The notes under the pieces are model-generated. The model saw only the letters and a list, made by a program, of their open reading frames with translations, searched no databases and was not told the origin of the DNA. A DNA stretch of 42,224 bases from an uncultured Bacteroidales bacterium (GTDB lineage Bacteria > Bacteroidota > Bacteroidia > Bacteroidales > UBA932), in assembly GCA_947305645.1 (NCBI GenBank), contig CAMZEC010000015.1, positions 1-42,224 of the forward strand, read 5' to 3'. A program made the translations under genes and the position numbers. Positions 7,691-15,924 of this stretch are shown here, piece by piece. Within the stretch, counting starts at the first letter, position 1. Each line of letters opens with the position of its first letter.

Positions 7691-8518
7691 CTACCTCACC
7701 ACCTGGGTGAATACAGGGGGCTGGCCGTTCTCTACTGACACGTAGATTTTCATCTCCGTTGCCGGCGGCATCTTGGGATCGTTGCCTCTGGGCTGGGGCA
7801 TGGCGGTGAAGAGGTACTCCACACCGTCGGGAAGGTTGCGGGAGGCAACGGCGCAGGCGGTCGTGCCCTGAAGCATGGGATAGTCGGCAATCGCGGCATA
7901 GAGTATGGCGGCCTCTTCCTCGCTTGCAGGGTGCAGCTCGGGGAACGGCTCAGGCTTTACATATTCGCCCTCGAGGAAGCCTTCGGCCTTCAGATAATTG
8001 TCCAATTCCTTGGGTGCGGCTGCAACGCGGGCGGCGCGGACGCCGTATCCGTCGAGCACTTTGGCCCCGGGCTGTGCTGCCTTGAGATCACGAACGCTGG
8101 AATCCAGTCCGCCACTGCCGAAGGTGCAGAAAGGAACGACCTCCTTGCCGCTCAGGTCTATCTGATTCAAAAGGGTGATGACCGGCGGTGCGTAGGTGCC
8201 GAACCATACAGGATAACCCAGGAAGATAACATCGTAGGCCGAAAGGTCAGACGCAACAGGCCGAATCTCCGGCAGTTCGCCGGCCTCACGCTCTTTGAGG
8301 CAGCGCTCAATGGTCGCCTGGAAGTCGCCGTCGTAAGGGTTTACGGCTACAATTTCTTCCATGTCCGCGCCGAGCCTGCCGGCTATTTCTTCGGCCACGG
8401 TCTTGGTGTTGGACGTCTGGGAATAATACAGCACCAGAATCTTCTGGGGCTGTTTCTGGCCGCAGGAAACGGCCGTTAACATTGCTACCGCAGCAGCTAT
8501 CACTTTCATGGCTTTCAT
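7691..8518 (-). CDS. Flavodoxin-domain lipoprotein with a C-terminal extension
   Basis: The 275-residue protein opens with a lipoprotein signal ending LTAVSCGQ, so it is exported and lipid-anchored. A flavodoxin fold follows: the FMN phosphate loop YYSQTSNTKTVAEEI, then DVIFLGYPVWFG and VPFCTFGSGG, the aromatic and glycine-rich loops that hold FMN. After about residue 185 comes an extra segment of about 90 residues, ending PPVFTQVVR, that I do not recognise. It is the last gene of a four-gene glpK-glpF-aldo/keto reductase operon, 13 nt after the reductase. A lipid-anchored flavodoxin would carry electrons in the periplasm; its partner is unknown. The start could also be the in-frame ATG at 8509. 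Confidence 0.8.
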   Translation of the reverse strand: MKAMKVIAAAVAMLTAVSCGQKQPQKILVLYYSQTSNTKTVAEEIAGRLGADMEEIVAVNPYDGDFQATIERCLKEREAGELPEIRPVASDLSAYDVIFLGYPVWFGTYAPPVITLLNQIDLSGKEVVPFCTFGSGGLDSSVRDLKAAQPGAKVLDGYGVRAARVAAAPKELDNYLKAEGFLEGEYVKPEPFPELHPASEEEAAILYAAIADYPMLQGTTACAVASRNLPDGVEYLFTAMPQPRGNDPKMPPATEMKIYVSVENGQPPVFTQVVR

Positions 8519-8531
8519 ATATTAAAAAAGA

Positions 8532-9362
8532 CTAAAACGCCGCCGTATCTGGATGTGAGCCGTAGCGGAACTCCGGGACGGAATCTATTACCTCCATTTC
8601 GGACTCGCTGAGCTCGAAACCGTTAACATCGAAATTCTCGCGTATGCGTTCGGCATGGACGGACTTTGCCAGAGGCAGGACTCCGTGCTGTATGCACCAG
8701 CGCTGAATTACCTGTGCAGATGTCTTTCCGTGTCTTTCGGCTATGTTGGCTATAAGCGCATCGTCCAGCAGCTTGCCACGGCCCAGCGAACTCCAGGCCT
8801 CCACCAATATGCCGTGCTTGCGGCACAGGTCGACAGTCTCCTTCTGCATCAGGCCGGGGTGGTATTCCACCTGGTCGGCGGCGGGAAGGATATTGGCCCC
8901 GGCGAGTACCGGCTCCATGTGGTTGGGGTAGAAGTTGCTCAGGCCGATGGAGCGGACGACCTTTTCGTCCACCAGCCTCTCCATTGCCCGCCATGTATCT
9001 ACATTGATGGCAGCGGCCTTGTCGCCGAACTGCATCTCATTTGCTGGCCAGTGGATAAGGTAGAGGTCGAGATAATCTAGACCCAGGTCCGAGAGGCTCT
9101 TTTCGCAGGCTTTCAGCGTCTTGTCGTATCCGCGCTCGGTATTCCACACCTTGCTTGTCACGAACAGCTCCGAACGTGCGACGCCGCACTGCCTGATACC
9201 CTCACCCACGGAGCGCTCGTTGCCATAGACTGCAGCGGTGTCGATGTGGCGGTATCCGGCCCTGACGGCCTCTACGACAGATTCTACGCAAATCTCCCCG
9301 TCGGGGGTCTTGAAAGTGCCGAAGCCAGGCGATGGAATATCGTATCCGTTGTTAAGTTTCAT
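8532..9362 (-). CDS. Aldo/keto reductase (2,5-diketo-D-gluconate reductase-like)
   Basis: This 276-residue NADPH-dependent aldo/keto reductase carries the complete catalytic tetrad: Asp41 and Tyr46 in DTAAVYGNE, Lys71 in VTSKVW, His104 in LIHWP. The NADPH-binding segment LPLAKSVHAERIREN is near the C-terminus. Length is normal. It begins 6 nt after glpF and is followed by a flavodoxin lipoprotein. In this glycerol operon it could interconvert glycerol with glyceraldehyde or dihydroxyacetone, but that is inference from position only. Confidence 0.9.
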   Translation of the reverse strand: MKLNNGYDIPSPGFGTFKTPDGEICVESVVEAVRAGYRHIDTAAVYGNERSVGEGIRQCGVARSELFVTSKVWNTERGYDKTLKACEKSLSDLGLDYLDLYLIHWPANEMQFGDKAAAINVDTWRAMERLVDEKVVRSIGLSNFYPNHMEPVLAGANILPAADQVEYHPGLMQKETVDLCRKHGILVEAWSSLGRGKLLDDALIANIAERHGKTSAQVIQRWCIQHGVLPLAKSVHAERIRENFDVNGFELSESEMEVIDSVPEFRYGSHPDTAAF

Positions 9363-9368
9363 AAACCG

Positions 9369-10094
9369 TTAGTATATCACAGCGAAGCAAAGTGCTGCCA
9401 GCACACCGCCAACCAGCGGACCGCAGACGGGAACCCAGCTGTAGCCCCAGCCGCTGTCGCGCTTGCCGGCGATGGGCAGGATGGCGTGGGCGATACGGGG
9501 GGCAAGGTCACGGGCAGGGTTGATGGCATAACCTGTGGCCCCGCCGAGGGACATACCTATGGCCATGATGAGGCAGGTCACGGGGAATGCTCCCAGGCTG
9601 CCCATTCCCAGCACCACATTCTCTTTTGTGGAGAATGCCAGGATCACGAAAACCAGCAGCCAGGTTGCCAGGGCCTCGCAGAAGAAATTCCGCCATTTGT
9701 TCTCGATGGCAGGCATTGTGCAGAATACTCCGAGCTTGGCGTCGGCTTCTTCGGTTGCGTCGAAATGATCCTTATAGAACAGGTAAACGGCTGTGGCTCC
9801 TAAGAAGCCGCCTATCATCTGTGCCGCTATGTACGGCAGCACTTCGCTCCAGAGGAACTGTCCGGCTGCAGCAAGGCCGAGGGTTACCGCCGGGTTAAGG
9901 TGGGCGCCCGAATAAGGGCCGGCGATGAAAACGCCGCACATTACGGCAAAGCCCCAGCCCAGGGTTATGACGGCCCAACCGCCGCCGAGGCCTTTGGATT
10001 TCTTGAGAGTGGTGCAGGCTACTACACCGTCGCCGAGAAGAATCAGCACGAAGGTGCCGAGCAACTCAAAAAGGCATTTTGTAAAAAGTTCCAT
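9369..10094 (-). CDS. glpF: Glycerol facilitator (aquaglyceroporin)
   Basis: This 241-residue MIP-family channel has six hydrophobic segments and two half-helix NPA boxes, at residues 67-69 (GAHLNPAVTLG) and 192-194 (GYAINPARDLAPR). The Asp after the second NPAR is characteristic of glycerol-conducting members. I start it at the ATG at 10094, where MELFTKCLFELLGTF begins, not at the longer frame that runs into glpK. It lies 5 nt after the glpK stop, so kinase and channel are coupled: GlpF admits glycerol across the inner membrane and GlpK traps it. Confidence 0.93.
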   Translation of the reverse strand: MELFTKCLFELLGTFVLILLGDGVVACTTLKKSKGLGGGWAVITLGWGFAVMCGVFIAGPYSGAHLNPAVTLGLAAAGQFLWSEVLPYIAAQMIGGFLGATAVYLFYKDHFDATEEADAKLGVFCTMPAIENKWRNFFCEALATWLLVFVILAFSTKENVVLGMGSLGAFPVTCLIMAIGMSLGGATGYAINPARDLAPRIAHAILPIAGKRDSGWGYSWVPVCGPLVGGVLAALCFAVIY

Positions 10095-10099
10095 ATAAG

Positions 10100-11575
10100 T
10101 TATTTGGTTAAAGTTCTGGATACTGCTTCCTTCCATCCGCTTACGGCCCTGGTGACGCTTTCTGCGCTTGCCTCGGGGCGGAAGACCCGCTCGGCGCGCC
10201 ACTGCTGCTTGAGCTCGTCCAGCGAACTCCAGAAGCCCACGGCGAGGCCGGCCAGGTAAGAGGCTCCGAGGGCTGTGGTCTCAGTTACCACGGGACGCAC
10301 CACGTCGGTGCCGAGTATGTCGGCCTGGAACTGCATCATAAGGTTGTTGCGGGAGGCTCCGCCGTCTACCTTCAGCGAACGGAGAGACACTCCGGCATCC
10401 TTGCGCATGGCGTCCACCACATCCATGGTCTCGAAGGCGATTCCTTCCAGAGCGGCGCGGGCGATGTGTGCGACGGTGGTGCCGCGGGTGATGCCGGTAA
10501 TCGTCCCCTTGGCGTAAGGGTCCCAATAGGGGGCGCCGAGGCCGGTGAGAGCGGGTACGAGGCTCACTCCGCCGCTGTCGGGTACCTGGGATGCAAGCGC
10601 CTCTATTTCGGAGGAACTCTTTATGATGCCGAGGCCGTCGCGCAGCCACTGGACAATGCTGCCTGCCACGAATACGCTGCCCTCGAGGGCGTAGTCAACA
10701 CGGTCTCCTATCTTCCAGGCGATGGTCGTAAGCAGCTGATTCTCAGATTTGATGGCCTTGCTGCCGCTGTTCATCAGCAGGAAGCAGCCGGTGCCGTAGG
10801 TGTTCTTGACTTCTCCGGGCTCGGTACACATCTGGCCGAAGAGGGCCGCCTGCTGGTCGCCCGCCGCGCCCGCGACCGGTACGCCGTCAAGCTGCTCGCA
10901 GAAGCCATAGACCTCACTGGAGGAGCGTACCTGGGGCATCATGGATACCGGTATGCCGAGCAGGTCCAGCAATTCCTCGTCCCACTTGAGCGTGTGGATG
11001 TTGAAGAGCATGGTGCGGGAGGCGTTGGATACGTCGGTGCAGTGCACGCGGCCACCGGTGAGCTTCCAGATGAGCCAGCAGTCCACAGTTCCGAAGCGGA
11101 GACGTCCCTGTCTGGCGAGGTCGCGGGCGTCTGGCACGTTCTCCAGTATCCAGCGGATTTTTGTGCCGCTGAAGTAGGCGTCGATGAGCAGACCGGTCTT
11201 CTCCCTTACTTTCTCAGTAAGCCCGAGGGCCTTGAGGGAGTCGCAATACTCGGAGGTGCGGCGGTCTTGCCAGACTATGGCATTGTGCACCGGCTTTCCG
11301 GTTTCCGCATCCCAGACTATCGTGGTTTCACGCTGGTTGGTGATGCCTATTGCGGCTATTTCCTGGACGGAAATGCCGGATTCTTTTATTACTTCCATCA
11401 TCACGGAAGACTGGCTGGACCAGATTTCCTCCGGGTCGTGCTCCACGAGTCCCGGGCTGGGGAAATATTGGGTAAACTCTTTCTGGCTTACGGCGCAGGG
11501 GGTGCCGTCGTGATCGAAAATGATAGCGCGGGAACTACTGGTTCCCTGGTCTAGTGATAGTATGTACTTTTTCAT
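10100..11575 (-). CDS. glpK: Glycerol kinase
   Basis: This is a 491-residue FGGY-family kinase making sn-glycerol-3-phosphate from glycerol and ATP. N-terminal phosphate loop [18 protein letters not shown]; glycerol-contact segments [18 protein letters not shown] and [12 protein letters not shown]; the ATP-site [18 protein letters not shown] near the C-terminus. Length is that of typical GlpK. The ATG at 11575 is used; an ATG five codons upstream is less likely. It heads the leftward operon and is divergent from a glycerophosphodiesterase, which could supply glycerol phosphate to the same pool. Confidence 0.96.
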   Translation of the reverse strand: MKKYILSLDQGTSSSRAIIFDHDGTPCAVSQKEFTQYFPSPGLVEHDPEEIWSSQSSVMMEVIKESGISVQEIAAIGITNQRETTIVWDAETGKPVHNAIVWQDRRTSEYCDSLKALGLTEKVREKTGLLIDAYFSGTKIRWILENVPDARDLARQGRLRFGTVDCWLIWKLTGGRVHCTDVSNASRTMLFNIHTLKWDEELLDLLGIPVSMMPQVRSSSEVYGFCEQLDGVPVAGAAGDQQAALFGQMCTEPGEVKNTYGTGCFLLMNSGSKAIKSENQLLTTIAWKIGDRVDYALEGSVFVAGSIVQWLRDGLGIIKSSSEIEALASQVPDSGGVSLVPALTGLGAPYWDPYAKGTITGITRGTTVAHIARAALEGIAFETMDVVDAMRKDAGVSLRSLKVDGGASRNNLMMQFQADILGTDVVRPVVTETTALGASYLAGLAVGFWSSLDELKQQWRAERVFRPEASAESVTRAVSGWKEAVSRTLTK

Positions 11576-11587
11576 AATGTGGTAGCG

Positions 11588-11595
11588 CAAATATA
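11588..11595 (-). promoter_or_regulatory. -7 promoter box for glpK
   Basis: TATATTTG on the minus strand, 12 nt upstream of the glpK ATG. No convincing -33 TTG is seen. Confidence 0.5.
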
Positions 11596-11607
11596 AGATT
11601 TTTTTGG

Positions 11608-11615
11608 TATTTTTG
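11608..11615 (+). promoter_or_regulatory. -7 promoter box for the glycerophosphodiesterase
   Basis: TATTTTTG, 23 nt upstream of the ATG at 11639; divergent with the glpK box 12 nt away, so one regulator could control both directions. Confidence 0.5.
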
Positions 11616-11638
11616 TAAGACTAACATAGCACTATATT

Positions 11639-12493
11639 ATGAATCTTATCAGAGTTTCGGCATTAGCGGCAGCCATCCTTTCAGTAGTGGCTTGCTCATC
11701 ATCCAGAAAGATCTCCTATCAGCCCGAAAGCGGCTTTCCTGTAATAGACCAGCAAGGCAAGATTGCCATAGTTGCCCACCGCGGCTTCTGGAAGTCGGAG
11801 CAGGGCGGCATGAGCGAGAATTCCATTGCCTCCCTCAAGGCGGCCCAGGATGTAGGCCTCTGGGGCAGCGAATGTGACATACACATAACCGCAGACGACG
11901 TGGTTATGGTGAACCACGACCCTTCCATCAACGGAAAGGCTATCGCAAGCCATAAGTTTGCCGACTTCGCCCAGGACCTCCTGCCCAACGGCGAGCGCCG
12001 TCCTACTTTGGACGAATACCTTGACCAGGCGGCTAAGAGCAAAACTACAAAGCTGGTAATCGAGCTTAAAAAGCAGCCCTCCGAGGACCGCGAGGACCTT
12101 TTGGTCGCAAAGACAATTGCAGCGCTTAAGGTGCACAAGCTCTACGATCCCAACCGCGTGCTGTTCATCAGTTTCAGCAAATATATGTGCGACATGGTCG
12201 CACGCCTGTGCCCGGAGTTCATCAACCAGTTCCTTTCCATGGACTTTGTCGGCAATCAAGATCCTGCCATCTATGGTCCTCAGGGTATCAACGGTGTTGA
12301 TTACCAGTATAAAATGTTCCAGGCTCATCCGGAATGGGTGAAGAACGCACATGACCTCGGTATGTCCGTGAACGCATGGACTGTGAACAAGGAGAAAGAT
12401 ATCCAGAATATGATAGAGGTGGGTGTTGATGCAATCACTACCAACGAGCCCCTGCTCGTCCGCCAGCTTCTCGGCGCTAAAGAGTACAAATGA
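11639..12493 (+). CDS. Glycerophosphodiester phosphodiesterase lipoprotein
   Basis: This 284-residue protein has a lipoprotein signal with Cys19 (ILSVVACSS). It is a GDPD-family TIM barrel: catalytic His47-Arg48 (VAHRG), metal ligands Glu60-Asn61 and the ECDIHIT pair Glu78/Asp80, and the second catalytic His93-Asp94 (VNHD). It hydrolyses glycerophosphodiesters such as deacylated phospholipid headgroups to glycerol 3-phosphate, outside the cytoplasm. It is divergent from glpK-glpF and is followed 27 nt later by pgi. The context is coherent: external phosphodiesters feed glycerol/G3P metabolism. Confidence 0.9.
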   Translation: MNLIRVSALAAAILSVVACSSSRKISYQPESGFPVIDQQGKIAIVAHRGFWKSEQGGMSENSIASLKAAQDVGLWGSECDIHITADDVVMVNHDPSINGKAIASHKFADFAQDLLPNGERRPTLDEYLDQAAKSKTTKLVIELKKQPSEDREDLLVAKTIAALKVHKLYDPNRVLFISFSKYMCDMVARLCPEFINQFLSMDFVGNQDPAIYGPQGINGVDYQYKMFQAHPEWVKNAHDLGMSVNAWTVNKEKDIQNMIEVGVDAITTNEPLLVRQLLGAKEYK

Positions 12494-12520
12494 AGAGAAA
12501 TAACTAATCACAATAATACT

Positions 12521-13849
12521 ATGGTAAAAGTAAATCTTAAAGGTTGCGATTCCTTCGTTAAGGAAGCAGATTATCAGAAATATGTCGAGAAGGCTCTCGT
12601 AGCATATGACGTTCTCGACAAGGAGACCGGCGCCGGCAACGACTTCCTCGGCTGGAAGGCCCTGCCCGACGGCACTCCCGAGTCTCTCATCAAGGAGTGC
12701 GAGGCCGTGCGTGACGACTGGAAGGCCCGCGGCGTGAACCTCGTTGTCGTTATCGGCATCGGCGGCTCCTACCTCGGCGCCCGAACCGCCCTGGAGGCCT
12801 TGAACCATCAGTTCATCCAGGATCCTGCCAAGCCGCGCGTGGTATTCGCCGGCAACAACCTCAGCGAGGAGTATCTTGCGGAGATGATGGACCTGGCGGA
12901 GAAGAGCAGCGTGGCTTGCATCGTTATCTCCAAGTCCGGCACCACCACCGAGCCTGCAGTCGCTTTCCGCATCGTCAAAGAGCACATCGAGCAGCGTTAC
13001 GGCAAGAAAGAGGCCGCTGACCGTATCGTGGCCGTCACCGACGCCGCCCGCGGAGCCCTCAAGACCCTTTCGACCCAGGAGGGATATCGCACCTTCGTGG
13101 TCCCCGATAACGTGGGAGGCCGTTTCTCTGTGCTTTCCCCTGTGGGCCTGCTGCCCATCTGCGTTGCCGGCTACGACGTGCGCGCCATGCTGAAGGGTGC
13201 TGCCGCAGCCAAGGCCCAGGTGAGCGTCCGCAATGCCGACAATCCTGCCGTTCAGTACGCTGCAATGCGTAACTTGCAGTACTTTGAGCTCGGCAAGAAG
13301 GTCGAGGTGCTGGTTACTTACAACCCCCGCTTCATGTTCCTCGGAGAATGGTGGAAGCAGCTCTTCGGCGAGTCCGAGGGCAAGGACGGAAAGGGCATCT
13401 ATCCCGCCTCCGCCAACTTTACCACAGACCTGCACTCCATCGGCCAGTTCATCCAGGACGGCGACCGCTGCATGTTCGAGACCGTAGTCAGCATAGAGAA
13501 GTCCAACCGCAGCGTAGTAATCGGCAGCGACGAGCAGAACCTCGACCAGCTGAACTACCTGGCGGGCCAGAATGTAGAGCACTGCAACGCCATGGCAGCC
13601 CTCGGCACCAAGCTTGCCCATATCGACGGCGGCGTGCCCCAGATAGAGATCTCCATCGAGCGTGTGGACGAGTTCTACATCGGCCAGCTGTTCTACTTCT
13701 TTGAGGCAGCATGCGGCATCAGCGCATACCTGCTTGGAGTGAATCCTTTCAACCAACCCGGTGTGGAGGCTTACAAGAAGAATATGTTCGCACTGCTCCG
13801 CAAGCCCGGCTACGAGGCACAGACAGAAGAAATACTCAAGAGGCTCTAG
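12521..13849 (+). CDS. pgi: Glucose-6-phosphate isomerase
   Basis: This 442-residue enzyme interconverts glucose 6-phosphate and fructose 6-phosphate. It is the short bacterial type (about 445 residues) found in Bacteroidetes and Firmicutes. Visible sites: VVVIGIGGSYLGAR, the sugar-phosphate loop ISKSGTTTEPA, VGGRFSVLSP, the catalytic Glu in FLGEWWKQLFGESEGKDG, a His in AGQNVEHCNAMA, and the C-terminal NPFNQPGVEAYKK with the active-site Lys. It lies between the glycerophosphodiesterase and the Msr fusion in the same direction, with 27-nt and 6-nt gaps. Confidence 0.96.
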   Translation: MVKVNLKGCDSFVKEADYQKYVEKALVAYDVLDKETGAGNDFLGWKALPDGTPESLIKECEAVRDDWKARGVNLVVVIGIGGSYLGARTALEALNHQFIQDPAKPRVVFAGNNLSEEYLAEMMDLAEKSSVACIVISKSGTTTEPAVAFRIVKEHIEQRYGKKEAADRIVAVTDAARGALKTLSTQEGYRTFVVPDNVGGRFSVLSPVGLLPICVAGYDVRAMLKGAAAAKAQVSVRNADNPAVQYAAMRNLQYFELGKKVEVLVTYNPRFMFLGEWWKQLFGESEGKDGKGIYPASANFTTDLHSIGQFIQDGDRCMFETVVSIEKSNRSVVIGSDEQNLDQLNYLAGQNVEHCNAMAALGTKLAHIDGGVPQIEISIERVDEFYIGQLFYFFEAACGISAYLLGVNPFNQPGVEAYKKNMFALLRKPGYEAQTEEILKRL

Positions 13850-13855
13850 AGCCGT

Positions 13856-14794
13856 ATGACTAAAACAGAGAAATACGAGGGCCTGCTCCGGCAGGCCCGT
13901 TCTCTTCTCTCCGGCGAGCAGGACGAGATTGCACGTATGGCAAACCTTGCCGCCCTGCTGCATTCGGAGATGGGATTCTGGTGGACGGGGTTCTACCGCG
14001 TCGACGGGCAACAGCTGGTGCTCGGACCTTTCCAGGGGCCGGTGGCGTGCACCCGAATCCCATTTGGCCGCGGAGTATGCGGCAGCGCATGGAGCGAGCG
14101 GCGCACCATAGTCGTGCCCGACGTGGATAAGTTCAAAGGCCATATCGCCTGCTCGTCGGAATCCCGCAGCGAGATTGTCGTGCCCCTCTGGAACCGCGGC
14201 GAGATTCAGGGCGTGCTGGACATAGACAGCCGGAAGCTTGCCGCCTTCGACGACACGGACCGCCTGTGGCTGGAGAAGCTGTCGGCGCTGGTCTACGGCC
14301 CGCAGAAAGACATATGGTTTGCGGCCGGATGCTTCTGGGGCGCCCAGAAGTTCTTCAAGCGCATAGATGGGGTAGAGTTCACGGAAGTGGGCTTCGCCAA
14401 CGGTCATGTGGCCAACCCCAGCTACGAGCTTGTGTACACCGATACTACAGGCCACGCCGAATGCGTACACGTGCGCTACAATCCGGAACTGGTGTCGCTC
14501 CGCAGACTTACGGAGCTGTTCTTCAAGATAATCGACCCGCTAAGCTTGAATAAGCAGGGCGGCGACGTCGGTACCCGTTACCGTACAGGAGTCTATTACG
14601 ACGACGAAGAGGATCTGGAGCTCCTGAGCGGCATCTTCCTGGAGACCAGGATGGCCCTGGGCGTTGATGAAATGCCAGTGGAACTGCTCCGCCTAAAGAA
14701 CTTTTACAGGGCGGAAGAGTATCACCAGAACTATCTTGACAAGAATCCCGGCGGCTACTGCCACCTGAATCCGGAGCTGTTCAAGCTAGTTTAG
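13856..14794 (+). CDS. Free-methionine-(R)-sulfoxide reductase / MsrA fusion
   Basis: The 312-residue protein joins two methionine sulfoxide repair enzymes. Residues 1 to about 150 are a GAF-type free Met-(R)-sulfoxide reductase (fRMsr): Cys65, Cys75 and Cys99 have the same 10/24 spacing as the three functional cysteines of E. coli fRMsr (84, 94, 118), with the RIPFGRGVCGSAW and HIACSSESRSEIVVP motifs. Residues from about 154 are MsrA, specific for the S epimer, with catalytic Cys159 in AAGCFWGAQ, TTGHAECVHVRY, and a possible resolving Cys in GGYCHLN. One chain could therefore clear both epimers of free methionine sulfoxide. It is 6 nt after pgi, and its 3' end overlaps the convergent SGNH gene by 9 bases. 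Confidence 0.92.
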   Translation: MTKTEKYEGLLRQARSLLSGEQDEIARMANLAALLHSEMGFWWTGFYRVDGQQLVLGPFQGPVACTRIPFGRGVCGSAWSERRTIVVPDVDKFKGHIACSSESRSEIVVPLWNRGEIQGVLDIDSRKLAAFDDTDRLWLEKLSALVYGPQKDIWFAAGCFWGAQKFFKRIDGVEFTEVGFANGHVANPSYELVYTDTTGHAECVHVRYNPELVSLRRLTELFFKIIDPLSLNKQGGDVGTRYRTGVYYDDEEDLELLSGIFLETRMALGVDEMPVELLRLKNFYRAEEYHQNYLDKNPGGYCHLNPELFKLV

Positions 14795-15892
14795 TCCGTA
14801 CTTGCGCAGAATCTTCAGAACGGGTTTGCGGATGGATTCCGCCCACAGGGAGTAGCCGTAATTGTCGGCATGAACTCCGTCAACCGTTGCCTCGTGGGAG
14901 GCCGGACATGCCTGGGGGACAATGAAATACACATCTTTGTATTTCTTCCGTCCCTCAGGCGTTGCTTTCAACTCTTTGAAGATGCTGGCGGCCATGTCCA
15001 TCTTGGCCTGTTCCTTGGCTTCTTCCTTCAGGTTGAAACGCCTTTTCTCCCTGTAAATGGTCTGCTGGAAGATCAGCGGCTTGCCGGGATGGGCGGCTAT
15101 CATCCTGTCGATGAACGGAACCAGGCGTTCGCGAATCATAGGGGCCTGGGGGTTGGAGAATGAATCGAAAATGAACGCGTCTGCATCTACGTCCACCAGC
15201 ACGTCGCAGAAGTAGTCCTGAAGCATGCAGCGACCGCTGCAGCCGAGGGATAGCATCTGCAGTCCGGTAGCCCGACTGAACTGAGCGGGATAAGCCATTC
15301 CTGCCCTTGTGGTGCTGGATCCGTGGGTGTAGCTGGATCCCCAGATTGCTATGCGGTGGCGGAAAGGATTCTCTATAGCTTCAATGGAGGCTCCCTCTTC
15401 TACTCCTATCTTTATGGAATACTCTTCGCTGTAGAGGGGGAAGTACATCAGGCACTCGTGCATGCTGCCGTCCATGTCGCTGACAAGGGTGAGAGGATCT
15501 CCCGGTTTGTTGCGGGGGGCTACTCCGGACGATGCCCATGCCCATTTGCCGTCCTGCTTGATGTAAAGGTCATATCCGCGGGCAGAGATTATATTGGTGT
15601 TTACCGGGTCGTCCAGCTTGCCGAATTGGGTTACGACGCTGATGCTGGGGGAGTTGGTCTTGAAGACGCAGGCCATGCCGGAAGACATCCTCACAAGCTC
15701 GTTCTCGCGTTTTGTGAAGCCCTTGTACAGGGTTGTATCTACTCTGTGGTAGGGGTTCGCCGTTTTGCCAGGCATCAGTTTTCCCACCAGGGTAAGGTCG
15801 GAGGCCTCGGTATAAACATATTTGACGCTCTGGGCGGAAGCTGCCGTGAGGGTTGCTGCGAGCAGCAATGCAAGAAGGATTATTCTTTTCAT
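14786..15892 (-). CDS. Secreted SGNH-fold hydrolase (GDSL-like esterase)
   Basis: The 368-residue protein has a Sec signal (MKRIILLALLLAATLTAASAQ, cleavage after AQ or SA). An N-terminal beta-rich module covers about residues 25-175. The SGNH domain follows: IAIWGSSYTHGSS with the nucleophile Ser, SLGCSGR (Gly block), and DGVHADNYGYSLWA with the Asp-His pair near the C-terminus. This two-part layout is common among Bacteroidetes carbohydrate esterases and lipases. I use the ATG at 15892 because the signal peptide begins there. It follows the PUL regulator gene with its own -7 box (TATATTTG at 15918-15911), so it may be a deacylase accessory to the locus; that is inference. Confidence 0.82.
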   Translation of the reverse strand: MKRIILLALLLAATLTAASAQSVKYVYTEASDLTLVGKLMPGKTANPYHRVDTTLYKGFTKRENELVRMSSGMACVFKTNSPSISVVTQFGKLDDPVNTNIISARGYDLYIKQDGKWAWASSGVAPRNKPGDPLTLVSDMDGSMHECLMYFPLYSEEYSIKIGVEEGASIEAIENPFRHRIAIWGSSYTHGSSTTRAGMAYPAQFSRATGLQMLSLGCSGRCMLQDYFCDVLVDVDADAFIFDSFSNPQAPMIRERLVPFIDRMIAAHPGKPLIFQQTIYREKRRFNLKEEAKEQAKMDMAASIFKELKATPEGRKKYKDVYFIVPQACPASHEATVDGVHADNYGYSLWAESIRKPVLKILRKYGLN

Positions 15893-15910
15893 AGCAATAG
15901 TGTTAACGTA

Positions 15911-15918
15911 CAAATATA
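15911..15918 (-). promoter_or_regulatory. -7 promoter box for the SGNH hydrolase gene
   Basis: TATATTTG on the minus strand in the 32-nt gap after the regulator gene, 18 nt before the ATG at 15892. Confidence 0.45.
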
Positions 15919-15924
15919 GTAAAA

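Noticed and set aside
11699..14470. A 923-codon leftward open frame across the glycerophosphodiesterase, pgi and Msr genes.
   Set aside because: It is antisense to three genes with clear family motifs; long antisense frames are common in this GC-rich codon usage, and the product has no recognisable motif.
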